From positions 1-64,000 of the forward strand of contig CAZKBK010000013.1 in assembly GCA_964551035.1 (NCBI GenBank): a stretch of 64,000 nucleotides of DNA, in the 5' to 3' direction. The notes beneath the pieces are model-generated. The model made no database searches. It worked only from the letters and a program-made list of their open reading frames with translations, and had not been told where the DNA came from. This document shows, one piece after another, positions 34,204 to 43,020 of the stretch. Every line of letters begins with the position of its first letter. Positions within the stretch are counted from its first letter, which is position 1. Source of the DNA: Chryseosolibacter sp964551035 (GTDB lineage Bacteria > Bacteroidota > Bacteroidia > Cytophagales > Cyclobacteriaceae). Made by a program: the position numbers and the translations under genes.

Positions 34204-35154
34204 ATGAGAAAACGCCTCTTTCTCCTCTGCATCCTCGTTTCCTTCCTGTCGGCACCTGCCCTCCCGCAGGGATGCAGCGACGCGGGTTTCTGCACCATGG
34301 GCGCCATGAAACCCGACCAGCCTTTCAATAAAAAACTTCAACTGAGGCTGCGCTCCCTGGAGGTGAGCCTCTACCATGCAACGACCCCGGTCTCCGCCGT
34401 GATCACTGTGGCGACCGCCGACCTGAATTTCAGCCTGAACGCGCGCACGTCGTTCCAACTCAAGTTGCCCTGGCAATCGGTGAATGGAAATTTCGGCAGC
34501 ACATCCGGCCTGGGCGACATCTCGCTCTGCCTCACCCGCAATGTCTATACGTCCGAGAAATCGGACATCAACATCTCCCTGGGGACGAAGATTCCCTCAA
34601 ACGACTCGGACCTAACCTCAAACGATCCACGTTTCGAGGGGCTGCCCCTACCGATGTACTATCAAACCAGCCTGGGGACTTACGACCTGATCGCCGGGAT
34701 CTCCTACATCTCGCGCAACTGGTTATTTGCCACGGGGATCCAGCATCCATTCAACCACAACAATAACGGGTTCAGTTGGGGCCCCTGGTTCGATCCCTAC
34801 CCCGACGACGACTATCTCCGCAAGAATGCCGCCGCCATTCAACTTCAACGGGGTACCGACGTAATGGTGCGCGTCGAGCGCAATTTCCGCTTCTCGCGAT
34901 TCAACTTCTCCGTGGGCGCGTTGCCCATCTACCGGCTGAATCACGACGAGATCTTGAACAGCGAAGGAAAACGGATCAAGGTCGACCATGCGCGTGGCCT
35001 CGCGTTGTCCGCGATCGTCACCGCTGGTTACAACTTCAATGTGCGTTCCGGCGTCAAGCTGCTGCTGGGGCATAAGATCGTCCAACGGAAAGTGAACCCC
35101 GACGGCCTCACGCGGGAAATGGTCTCCACGCTAAGTTATTTTTACCGGTTTTGA
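34204..35154 (+). CDS. Putative outer membrane beta-barrel
   Basis: A 316-residue exported protein with a signal peptide (LLCILVSFLSAPALPQ). The mature chain alternates hydrophobic and polar residues, as expected for a beta-barrel (FQLKLPWQSVNGNFG, SGLGDISLCLTRNVYT, YDLIAGISYISRNWLF), and ends YFYRF with an aromatic terminus. GLGDISLCLTRN resembles MetA/transporter-like barrels of unknown function. The CHAT gene begins 2 bp after its stop codon, so they form one operon. Confidence 0.65.
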   Translation: MRKRLFLLCILVSFLSAPALPQGCSDAGFCTMGAMKPDQPFNKKLQLRLRSLEVSLYHATTPVSAVITVATADLNFSLNARTSFQLKLPWQSVNGNFGSTSGLGDISLCLTRNVYTSEKSDINISLGTKIPSNDSDLTSNDPRFEGLPLPMYYQTSLGTYDLIAGISYISRNWLFATGIQHPFNHNNNGFSWGPWFDPYPDDDYLRKNAAAIQLQRGTDVMVRVERNFRFSRFNFSVGALPIYRLNHDEILNSEGKRIKVDHARGLALSAIVTAGYNFNVRSGVKLLLGHKIVQRKVNPDGLTREMVSTLSYFYRF

Positions 35155-35156
35155 GC

Positions 35157-37826
35157 ATGAGATGTTTTCACGTCATTGCGTTTTTGCTGGCCATCGCCCC
35201 TGCCTGTGGCCAAACCGCCCTTGAAACAATCGATTCGCTTCTCGTTAACGCGGCGTATGAGGAACTGCTCATCAGGGTCGATCAGTTGCGGCCCGGAACG
35301 GAAAACGAGTCGATCCGTTTACAAAACAAAAAAGCCGAGGCGCTGATCCACCTGGGGAAGTTCATCGAAGCGGAAGCGATCCTTCGGCGATTGGAAAAAA
35401 CCGGCGAGCCCTTCCTTAGGGCCATCACCCAAACCAACCTTGGTGCGCTCTTCATGCACCGCGGAAGGAACGACCTCGCCATTGATATCCTCCGCGAAGC
35501 CCAGCAGGGATTCACCGCCCTGGGAAAAAACACTTCCCTGGAGGCAGCGAACGCAATAACCTTGCTGGGCCTGGTTTACAAGTTCACGGGAAAGCATACG
35601 CAGGCGGAAGAGCAAATGCAGATGGCGCTTGCCCTCAGGCAGGAACTCCTCGGCGGCGAAGACGAACGTATCGCTGCATCGTTCAACAACCTTGGGCTGG
35701 TATACACCAATATCGATAACGACAAAGCGCTGGACTACTACGAAAAGGCGAGCGCGATCTATCAGCGGCGTTACGGCGCCGGTCATCCGAAGACGGCCAT
35801 TGCCCTCACGAACATCGGATTCATCTATAGCCTGCTGGAACTTTACGGCGATGCACTCAACCATTACGAAGACGCGCTGAAGATCCTGGAAAGGGTTTAT
35901 GCCGGTCCTCATCAAAGCAAGGCTTTTGTGCTGTTCAACATGGGCAACGTCTACCGGCAGATCGCCAACACGACCTCCGCGCGCGGCTACTATGAACGCG
36001 CGCTCGATGCATACCATCAGGTTTATGGCGAAAAACATCCGGAGATTGCAGGTGTGCACAACGCCCTTGGCAACGTCGCGCTTGACGAAGGCAAGTTCGA
36101 CATGGCGCTGGCGCATTTTCAGGAAGCGCTAAAGGCCAATGTTCCGGACTTTGCCAGTGACGATATCCACGCGAATCCCGGGTTGGAAACCTTCTACCAC
36201 GGAAATGTGCTGCTCTATTCGATGATGTACAAAGCCCAGGCGCTCGAAGAACGGCACTTTGGAGAGACCCTAAAGTTCAGCGACCTCGAGCTTGCGCTCG
36301 CCACCTTACAACAGTGCGACGCATTGATTGACCGGTTGCGCCATCAGAGCACCAACGAAAGCGACAAACTCGCGCTGGGGGCCATCGCTACCGAAGTGTA
36401 TGAAGATGGTGTAAGGATCGCTCATGAGGCTGCGCTGACGGCATGGAAAAAACAGCCTTTCCGTGAGCTGGCCTTTTATTTCGCGGCAAAAAGTAAATCT
36501 GCCGTATTGCTGGAAGCCATCTCGGACAGTGACGCGAAGGCATTTGCGGGGATCCCGCCCGCTCTGTTGGACGAGGAAAAGACACTGAAGGCCGCCATTG
36601 CCCTGACGTCGCAAAAACTGGCGCAGAAACCTGCCGCCGATAAAGAACGCTACCTGCGCGAAGCGCTGTTCGAACTCAACCGAAGGTATGACGCATTCAC
36701 GCGGAAGCTGGAAGCGGACTTCCCATCCTACTTCAACCTTAAGTACAATGTTGCCTCCCCCACCGTCGCAGCATTGCAGGGACTGATCAATGGCGGAAGC
36801 ACTGCCTTGCTCAGCTACTTCCTCGACGAGAAGATGGGCCGGCTCTATACGTTCGTGATCACCGCCGAAGATTTTCGCATCCTCGACCACTCCGTCGGCC
36901 CCGATTTCGACCGGTTTATCACCGGCATGCGCAACGGGCTCTACTACGGCTCAATCCAAACATACGTCCGGTCCGCCAATTTCCTGAGCAAACTCCTGAT
37001 TCCAAAACTTCCAAAGGACATAAAGCACCTTGTGATCCTGCCGGCAGGCCGCCTGAGTATCATCCCGTTTGAAACGCTGTTCACCGCGCAAGTCGACGAG
37101 GATGCTTCCTTCGCTTCCCTCCCCTACCTGCTCCGTCGCTATTCGGTGCGATACGAATTCTCCGCAGCGGTACTCAAACAGAAATCCCGTGAGGAGGACG
37201 CCGCGGCGGAGTCTATCCTGCTTTGCGCGCCGGTAAACTTTCCCGGGAAGTTGTTGCCACCTTTGCCCGGTACGGAATCCGAGGTGACCGATATCTCCAA
37301 TCTCTTCGCATCGAAAAGTATCAACCACGAATTGTTCATCGGGGAGCATGCCAACGAGCACGTCATTAAAACCAGCGCGCTAAAGGATTACGATGTACTG
37401 CATTTCGCAACCCACGGCGTTGTTGATGAACTCCATCCGGCGCTGTCCCGCATCTTCCTCCATGGACATTCCGGGGCCGAAGACGGAAACCTCTACACCG
37501 GAGAGATCTACAACCTTGAACTCGATGCCAGACTCGTGACCTTGTCGGCATGCAAGACGGGTCTGGGAAAGATTTCAAAGGGTGAAGGTGTTATCGGGCT
37601 CTCCCGCGCGCTGGTTTATGCCGGCGCAAACAGCATCGTGGTGTCATTCTGGAGCGTTGCGGATGAGTCAACGGCAATGCTGATGAAATCTTTTTATCGC
37701 GAAGCGTTGGAGCACAGCCCGGCGGGATACCATGAAAACCTCAGACAGGCAAAACTCTCGCTCATGAAAGATCCGCGCTATGCGCCCCCGTATTACTGGG
37801 CGGCCTTTATCCTCATCGGTTATTAA
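35157..37826 (+). CDS. Secreted TPR-CHAT protease-like protein
   Basis: An 889-residue exported protein from ATG 35157 (MRCFHVIAFLLAIAPACGQ signal). Residues ~30-360 form about seven TPR units of the kinesin-light-chain type (ASFNNLGLVYTNIDNDKAL, HPKTAIALTNIGFIYSLLE). After a helical linker, the C-terminal CHAT domain (~600-889) carries the caspase-like dyad: His in DVLHFATHGVVDE and Cys in VTLSACKTGLGK, plus GVIGLSRALVYAGANSIV. CHAT proteases in other systems (separase kin, Craspase, gasdermin-activating proteases) are cytoplasmic, whereas this one is exported. Partner: the barrel protein 2 bp upstream. Substrate unknown. Confidence 0.88.
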   Translation: MRCFHVIAFLLAIAPACGQTALETIDSLLVNAAYEELLIRVDQLRPGTENESIRLQNKKAEALIHLGKFIEAEAILRRLEKTGEPFLRAITQTNLGALFMHRGRNDLAIDILREAQQGFTALGKNTSLEAANAITLLGLVYKFTGKHTQAEEQMQMALALRQELLGGEDERIAASFNNLGLVYTNIDNDKALDYYEKASAIYQRRYGAGHPKTAIALTNIGFIYSLLELYGDALNHYEDALKILERVYAGPHQSKAFVLFNMGNVYRQIANTTSARGYYERALDAYHQVYGEKHPEIAGVHNALGNVALDEGKFDMALAHFQEALKANVPDFASDDIHANPGLETFYHGNVLLYSMMYKAQALEERHFGETLKFSDLELALATLQQCDALIDRLRHQSTNESDKLALGAIATEVYEDGVRIAHEAALTAWKKQPFRELAFYFAAKSKSAVLLEAISDSDAKAFAGIPPALLDEEKTLKAAIALTSQKLAQKPAADKERYLREALFELNRRYDAFTRKLEADFPSYFNLKYNVASPTVAALQGLINGGSTALLSYFLDEKMGRLYTFVITAEDFRILDHSVGPDFDRFITGMRNGLYYGSIQTYVRSANFLSKLLIPKLPKDIKHLVILPAGRLSIIPFETLFTAQVDEDASFASLPYLLRRYSVRYEFSAAVLKQKSREEDAAAESILLCAPVNFPGKLLPPLPGTESEVTDISNLFASKSINHELFIGEHANEHVIKTSALKDYDVLHFATHGVVDELHPALSRIFLHGHSGAEDGNLYTGEIYNLELDARLVTLSACKTGLGKISKGEGVIGLSRALVYAGANSIVVSFWSVADESTAMLMKSFYREALEHSPAGYHENLRQAKLSLMKDPRYAPPYYWAAFILIGY

Positions 37827-37827
37827 A

Positions 37828-37857
37828 AAAGCCGGACGATGATCATCCGGCCTTTTC
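37828..37857. terminator. Bidirectional terminator
   Basis: A-tract, then GCCGGA / TCCGGC stem and a CTTTT tail between the convergent CHAT gene and TonB receptor. It can serve both strands. Confidence 0.8.
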
Positions 37858-37863
37858 TGAATC

Positions 37864-40143
37864 CTATTTGATCCGGTAGCGAACACCCAGATAGGTCATG
37901 CGCCCAAAAATTGGCCCCCACACGAGCGAGGAGTCGAAGTAAGGACTGAATGGCTCGGATGCACTGATGATCGGATCCTTAAGGCGGAAGTTTGAGATAT
38001 TTTCCACGCCAAGGTAGACGCTCCATCTTTCCTCCAGATCCTTCGTGACCTGAGCGTTCATCAGCACATAGTCTCCCGCGTATGTGGGAAGTGTGTACCC
38101 TGCCGGGTTTTCCGACGTATCGGGTATCCGTTGTTCGCCGATCCACTGGACCGTGTAATCGAACATCCACTTATTCCGCGTTTCGTACGCAAGGTTCGCA
38201 AAGGCGCGATGGGGTGCGATAAGGGGTCTCGAAAGGCGTCCCGCGGAATAGTCGGTCTTCACGTCGAGGTAGCGGTACGCCAGCCGAAGGTCGAGCCGGC
38301 GCATGAGCTCGTAATCGACCTGGAACTGCAGGCTGTGGGAATATGACGCACCATCCAGGGGATAGAAATTAGCCTCGCGCACGGACTGGTCAAAATCGAC
38401 CACGACCTGGTTCTGGAAATCCGTGTAGTAATAGTCGGCGGAAAGCGATCCGGACCGGTAATCGAGCGTAAAGTCATGCGCCACGCTCACGCCGTAATTC
38501 CATGCGCGCTCCGGTTTGAAACCGTACGCGTAGCCAGTGTTCATTCGGGAAAAGACCAACTGTCGCGACGAAGCAAGTACACCGGTGTTCTCAACAAACA
38601 GGTTGGCCAGCCGCGTGCCCCGTCCGGCCGACAATCTAAGGCTTGTGGCTGGCGTCACGTGAAAATGCGTGTGGATGCGCGGGGTGACAAACGTCCCGAT
38701 GAGGTTGTGGTGGTCAACGCGGAGCCCCGCAATCACCGTAACCTTTTGCGGGAGATCATAGGTGTACTCTAAGAAAGCACCCGGCACACGTTCCGCACGA
38801 GCGAACCTCATGGTGGGAACATTCGCCGCGCCAACGACGAATCCGTGGTCGCCGTTGGCGAGATCCTCTTCGTAATGATCATAGAGGAAGCTAAAACCTG
38901 TTTTGAACTTGTGGTTTGTCGAACCGATGATCGATTGATAGATCAGGTTGGCGTAGGCGGACCGTTGGACGCCATCATGCTGCGTAAAACCATAGTAACT
39001 TTCGTGCGTATGGCCGAACGTTGACAACTGCAAGCCGATGCTCTTGTACGGTTGGCCTTCGAATTTGTACCCGAGCTTACCCCAGAATTCCGCCCTGCGA
39101 GACGAAATTTCCAGGCCGTAACGGTTCATGGTGAACTTATCGCGACCCGGTTCAAAACCCGTTTGACCTCCAATGCGCTCGTCTCTGAGCACCTTGATAC
39201 CAAACTGTCCAAGCCAACCGTCGCCGCTGTTGAACACCCAGCGGTTGACGGCGTTGACTTGCGACCCGGTAGGAAAATCGAGGAACGTGTCACCGTTCTG
39301 ATCCATCTCGAACGGCCGCGCGCTCCCGTGCAACAGGAACGTCGTTGCCCATTTGTTGCCCACCATGGCGGTGTAGTTAGCGTTAAGCTCGCTTCGGCCA
39401 GATTGATTCACATAGGCATTCAAATATAGTTTTTCACTCTCCTGCGGCTTTTTCATTTCCACGTTGATCTGTCCGGCGATACTCTCGTATCCGTTCACCA
39501 CGGAGCCCACACCGCGGGTGACTTCAATGGAGTTGATCCATGTTCCGGGGATAAACTGGATGCCCTGGCTTGAGGCGAGGCCGCGCACGCCCGGCATGTT
39601 TTCCACGGAGATCATCGTGTTGGGGCCCGACAACCCCAGCATCTGGATCTGCCGCGTGCCGGTAATCGCGTCCGTGAAGGCCACATCCACGGAAGGGTTG
39701 GTCTCAAAACTCTCCGAGAGGTTGCAGCACGCAGCCTTGAAAAGCTCTTTTTCCAACATCACAATGGTGTTGATTCCCCTGGAGTGGTCGACACCCGACG
39801 AGGGCTTCCATCCTTCAATGGTGACCTCCGCAAGGCGCACGGGGCTGAGTTCGATCTTCAGGTTCGGCTCGTCTCCGACGGCCACCGTATCCGAATGAAA
39901 CCCGATATAGCTCACGACGAGCTGCGATGCGCCCGCAACGCGGTCAATCAGAAAAACACCATTTTCGCCGGTGGTTGTACCCGTAGTTGTTCCAAGCCAG
40001 TAGACATTGGCACCAAAAACCGGTTCATCGACGCCTTCCGCGTTCTTCTGCACCACCAATCCCAAAAGTTGCTGCGCCGAAACCGGCACGAAGCAACACA
40101 ACACCACCGCTACCAGCGGGAGTGTGTTTCTAAGCGTACGCAT
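37864..40143 (-). CDS. TonB-dependent receptor, metal (copper?) type
   Basis: A 759-residue receptor from MRTLRNTLP (an upstream Met at 40209 has no signal peptide). It has a signal peptide, a CarboxypepD_reg-like domain (~25-110), a plug with AACCNLSESFETNPSVDVAF (residues ~140-160), MLGLSGPNTMISVENMPG and GINTIVMLEK, and a barrel ending YLGVRYRIK. The CCNLSESFETN motif marks a subgroup that I associate with copper or other soft-metal uptake and that sits next to HMA and HYC_CC_PP genes, as here. TonB energises import. It is 2 bp after the HMA gene in one operon. Confidence 0.88.
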   Translation of the reverse strand: MRTLRNTLPLVAVVLCCFVPVSAQQLLGLVVQKNAEGVDEPVFGANVYWLGTTTGTTTGENGVFLIDRVAGASQLVVSYIGFHSDTVAVGDEPNLKIELSPVRLAEVTIEGWKPSSGVDHSRGINTIVMLEKELFKAACCNLSESFETNPSVDVAFTDAITGTRQIQMLGLSGPNTMISVENMPGVRGLASSQGIQFIPGTWINSIEVTRGVGSVVNGYESIAGQINVEMKKPQESEKLYLNAYVNQSGRSELNANYTAMVGNKWATTFLLHGSARPFEMDQNGDTFLDFPTGSQVNAVNRWVFNSGDGWLGQFGIKVLRDERIGGQTGFEPGRDKFTMNRYGLEISSRRAEFWGKLGYKFEGQPYKSIGLQLSTFGHTHESYYGFTQHDGVQRSAYANLIYQSIIGSTNHKFKTGFSFLYDHYEEDLANGDHGFVVGAANVPTMRFARAERVPGAFLEYTYDLPQKVTVIAGLRVDHHNLIGTFVTPRIHTHFHVTPATSLRLSAGRGTRLANLFVENTGVLASSRQLVFSRMNTGYAYGFKPERAWNYGVSVAHDFTLDYRSGSLSADYYYTDFQNQVVVDFDQSVREANFYPLDGASYSHSLQFQVDYELMRRLDLRLAYRYLDVKTDYSAGRLSRPLIAPHRAFANLAYETRNKWMFDYTVQWIGEQRIPDTSENPAGYTLPTYAGDYVLMNAQVTKDLEERWSVYLGVENISNFRLKDPIISASEPFSPYFDSSLVWGPIFGRMTYLGVRYRIK

Positions 40144-40145
40144 GA

Positions 40146-40529
40146 TCAGTGATGCTTTTTCTCTCCGTCCTTGATGCCCGAGTGATCGTGGTCGCGGTAA
40201 AGACAACAATAAGGAAGTTCGGCGTAGACCTCGTTCTTCGCCTTCACTTTCTCCGTATCATGGCCTACGGCTGCAATGCGTTCGTGAATCTCCTGCTCCG
40301 TGATCTTTCTTGAATTATATACCACCTCCAGATTCTTGGTCTCGGCGTTCCATGAGGCGAATTTGATCCCGCTCTTGTCAAGGGCAGCCTCAATGCGCTC
40401 TTCGCACATCATGCAATTGCCGAAGACTTTGATGTTCGCCGTGACGTTCTTATCCTGTGAAAAGGAAACGGTCGTCGCCGCAAAGAGGAACAGCAGCAGG
40501 AAAAATGAAAAATATAAGTTCGTTTTCAT
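40146..40529 (-). CDS. Periplasmic heavy-metal-associated (HMA) protein
   Basis: A 127-residue exported protein from MKTNLYFSFFLLLFLFAATT. Residues ~28-95 form an HMA/CopZ-like fold with the metal-binding CxxC in VFGNCMMCEERIEAAL. A second metal-ready region follows: ELPYCCLYRDHDHSG and a His tail. It probably binds Cu(I) or a similar ion in the periplasm and hands it to or takes it from the receptor. The start at an earlier Met (40592) would lack a signal peptide and is rejected. Operon order HYC_CC_PP, HMA, TonB receptor. Confidence 0.88.
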   Translation of the reverse strand: MKTNLYFSFFLLLFLFAATTVSFSQDKNVTANIKVFGNCMMCEERIEAALDKSGIKFASWNAETKNLEVVYNSRKITEQEIHERIAAVGHDTEKVKAKNEVYAELPYCCLYRDHDHSGIKDGEKKHH

Positions 40530-40597
40530 AAGTGTATCGTGTTTGAAATAGTATAGTAATGAGTAACCGAAAGCCCGTGCAACGCCAGGCATGAAAA

Positions 40598-41038
40598 TCA
40601 GGCTACCGATACCTTATCGTAGAAAACGAGGCTGCAGTGGATTTTCCAAAGGGGATCCCTGGGTAGCGGCGGGCCTTTTTCGGGAGAATAGCCGCGAGCG
40701 CCGGAAGCTTTCGGGGTGCGCTCATCATCCTGGGCAAGCGCTTCGATGACAAACAGGGACGGCCCGGAAAACACCAGTGACGAGATAACCTTCTGGTCGT
40801 CGTCGATCCGAACCAATTCCGTGTCATCATCACAACATGGGCCCTTCTCTCCGGCATAAGCGCTACACGCGCATTTCTCCGCTTCGGTGGTGAACAGGGC
40901 TACCGAGGCTTCCCTCCCCATGCAAAAATGCGTAGCTTTGATTACGCCGATGGAAAAAAGGGTGTAGGCAAAAATCGAAGCGCACACAACCAGTTGTGTG
41001 AAACGTTCTCTCAATGTGCGCGCAACGCTTTTCTTCAT
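40598..41038 (-). CDS. HYC_CC_PP-like small metal-related protein
   Basis: A 146-residue protein from MKKSVARTLRERF, with a membrane helix or signal (LVVCASIFAYTLFSIGVI). The Cys-rich centre (KATHFCMGR, EKCACSAYAGEKGPCCDDD) fits the Bacteroidota HYC_CC_PP pattern: an H-C motif after the first helix, a CC pair, and a Pro-rich end (EKGPPLPRDPLW). These proteins co-occur with HMA and TonB genes and are thought to handle metal. It is the first gene of the operon 41038-37864, divergent from the phosphotriesterase gene. Confidence 0.75.
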   Translation of the reverse strand: MKKSVARTLRERFTQLVVCASIFAYTLFSIGVIKATHFCMGREASVALFTTEAEKCACSAYAGEKGPCCDDDTELVRIDDDQKVISSLVFSGPSLFVIEALAQDDERTPKASGARGYSPEKGPPLPRDPLWKIHCSLVFYDKVSVA

Positions 41039-41082
41039 ATCGCAAAGATACACATGTTTCCTGAACTGGTAAAGTGCCGCCC

Positions 41083-42111
41083 ATGGTTGATCCCAAAACG
41101 TCCAGAAGAACTTTTCTCCTTCACCTCGCCGCCCTCGGCCTGGTCGGTTTCCGCCCGCCACAACGCAAGCCAATCATAATGACCGTAAAAGGTCCGATCG
41201 ACCCGGAGGGAATGGGCAACACGCTGGTTCACGAACACATCCTCGTCGATTTCATCGGCGCCCGACTCAGCAGCCCCGAACGATGGAGCCGCGACGCGGT
41301 CGCAGACGCCGCCCTTCCCTATCTCGACGAACTGAAAAACGCTGGATGCGATACGTTTGTCGACTGCACCCCCAACCATGTGGGCAGGGACGTCGTCCTC
41401 CTCACTGCGCTTTCATCACTGACGAAACTCAACATCATTACCAATACGGGTTATTACGGAGGATCCGACAATAAGTTTCTCCCTGACCACGCCTTCACAG
41501 AAACCGCTGGTCAACTTGCCGCACGTTGGGTCAAAGAATGGAAGCTTGGCATTGAAAAAACCGGCGTCAGGCCGGGCTTCATCAAGACGAGTGTAAACCC
41601 CGGCCCCCTTTCCGACATTTCGAAAAAACTCATCAAGGCTGCCGCCCTGGCGCACGTGCGGTCCGGTCTCACCATTGCTTCACACACCGGGCCGGCGGTC
41701 GCCGCGTTTGAACAGCTTGACATACTGAAAAGGGAGAAAGTGGATCCCACTGCCTTCATCTGGGTTCATGCGCAGAACGAACCGGACCGGAATCAATATG
41801 TGGCCGCCGCCCGGCAGCGGGCCTGGATAAGCCTCGACGGACTAAGCGATGATAACGTGGCGACCTACGTTGACTGCCTGAAGTTTTTGAAAAAAGAGAA
41901 TTGCCTTGATCGAACCCTTGTCTCGCACGATGCCGGGTGGTACGAACCCGATAAGCCCGGCGGTGGAACGTTTCGTCGCTACACCACTTTGTTTGATAAA
42001 TTGTTGCCTGCGCTGAAAATAGAGGGATTTGCCGACGGTGAAATCGATCAACTGCTGCGGATCAATCCAAAGCGCGCTTTTACAGTTGCCGTCAGGCGCC
42101 TGGGCCGCTAA
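41083..42111 (+). CDS. Phosphotriesterase-like hydrolase, exported
   Basis: A 342-residue member of the phosphotriesterase (PF02126) family with a Tat-type leader (TSRRTFLLHLAALGLVGF, RR at ~8-9). The binuclear metal site is complete: HEH in NTLVHEHILVDF, Lys in GFIKTSVNPG, His in IASHTGPAV, His in IWVHAQNEPD, and Asp in LVSHDAGWYEP. Natural members hydrolyse lactones or phosphoesters, and the substrate here is unknown. The ATG at 41083 is preferred over a GTG at 41074. It is monocistronic; its promoter must lie in the ~45 bp shared with the metal operon. Confidence 0.9.
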   Translation: MVDPKTSRRTFLLHLAALGLVGFRPPQRKPIIMTVKGPIDPEGMGNTLVHEHILVDFIGARLSSPERWSRDAVADAALPYLDELKNAGCDTFVDCTPNHVGRDVVLLTALSSLTKLNIITNTGYYGGSDNKFLPDHAFTETAGQLAARWVKEWKLGIEKTGVRPGFIKTSVNPGPLSDISKKLIKAAALAHVRSGLTIASHTGPAVAAFEQLDILKREKVDPTAFIWVHAQNEPDRNQYVAAARQRAWISLDGLSDDNVATYVDCLKFLKKENCLDRTLVSHDAGWYEPDKPGGGTFRRYTTLFDKLLPALKIEGFADGEIDQLLRINPKRAFTVAVRRLGR

Positions 42112-42164
42112 AAGTTCGGAAAAAGCAGGGATAAGAATTCCAGGGAGAGAAATTTCCCTCCTTA

Positions 42165-42199
42165 CCTGCCCTTGCAGTAGATTTTACCCTACTGGCAGG
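42165..42199. other. Long imperfect hairpin 5' of pcm
   Basis: Nested inverted repeats CCTGCC-(cttgc)-AGTAG ... CTACT-GGCAGG with an 8-nt loop. A smaller AGGGA / TCCCT repeat lies just before it. No T-tract follows, so it is not a classic terminator. Function unclear. Confidence 0.4.
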
Positions 42200-42346
42200 A
42201 GCAGGTTACACAGGAAAACGCTATGGCAAAAAGCTAATTCACTGTGTGGAGAGGACTTTAAAGTAACGGCATAGGTTCGAATTTTCCTAAAGATTTTTGG
42301 AAACTTTGTTAGGCCTGAAAAAATGGCTTTTTTGTGCCAAAATTGC

Positions 42347-43015
42347 ATGTTCGAGGACAATTACAGGCAGCGCGGATTGCGCAATAAACTGGTAAAAACC
42401 CTTCAAAAAAAGGGCATTTCCGACCCCCGGGTGCTGGCGGCGATGGGCAAGGTTCCCAGGCACTTTTTCTTCGAAAATGCCCTACTGGAACACGCCTATC
42501 AGGATAAGGCTTTCCCTATTGGCGAGGGCCAGACAATCTCCCAACCGTACACCGTTGCCTTTCAGACCGAGAAGCTGGAAATTAAACCCGGGGAAAAAAT
42601 TCTCGAGATCGGAACGGGATCCGGGTACCAGGCATGTATCCTCCTGGAAATGGGTGCCCGGGTCTATACTATAGAGTACAACCGGGCGCTTTATGAGCAG
42701 GCCCGCGATTTCCTGCCACGGATGGGGTATCGCCCCTGGTTTTTCTTAGGCGATGGTTCCCGGGGACTCCCCTCAAAAGCGCCTTTTGACAAAATCATCG
42801 TCACAGCCGGCGCGCCGCTGGTACCAAAAGCGCTCTCTGACCAGCTTGCCGAGGGTGGAATGCTCGTTATCCCCGTCGGCGATCGGGAATCCCAGAAAAT
42901 GCTACGGCTGACGAGGACCGGGGGTAAACTCGCTAAAGAGGAGTTTGCCAGCTTCGCTTTCGTCCCCCTCCTGGGCGACCAGGGCTGGAAGACGCCGCCT
43001 CCCGGCCGCTCCTGA
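42347..43015 (+). CDS. pcm: Protein-L-isoaspartate O-methyltransferase
   Basis: A 222-residue SAM-dependent methyltransferase. It has MFEDNYRQRGLRNKLVKTL at the start, then the family motif GEGQTISQPYTVAFQTEKL (residues ~60-78), the SAM loop ILEIGTGSGYQACIL and DKIIVTAGAPLVPKALSDQL. It repairs isoaspartyl residues in aged proteins in the cytoplasm. I chose ATG 42347 because homologues begin M.EDNYR; an in-frame ATG at 42323 adds MAFLCQNC and may also be used. It converges on thrC, with only 5 bp between the stops. Confidence 0.94.
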   Translation: MFEDNYRQRGLRNKLVKTLQKKGISDPRVLAAMGKVPRHFFFENALLEHAYQDKAFPIGEGQTISQPYTVAFQTEKLEIKPGEKILEIGTGSGYQACILLEMGARVYTIEYNRALYEQARDFLPRMGYRPWFFLGDGSRGLPSKAPFDKIIVTAGAPLVPKALSDQLAEGGMLVIPVGDRESQKMLRLTRTGGKLAKEEFASFAFVPLLGDQGWKTPPPGRS

Positions 43016-43020
43016 GCGTT

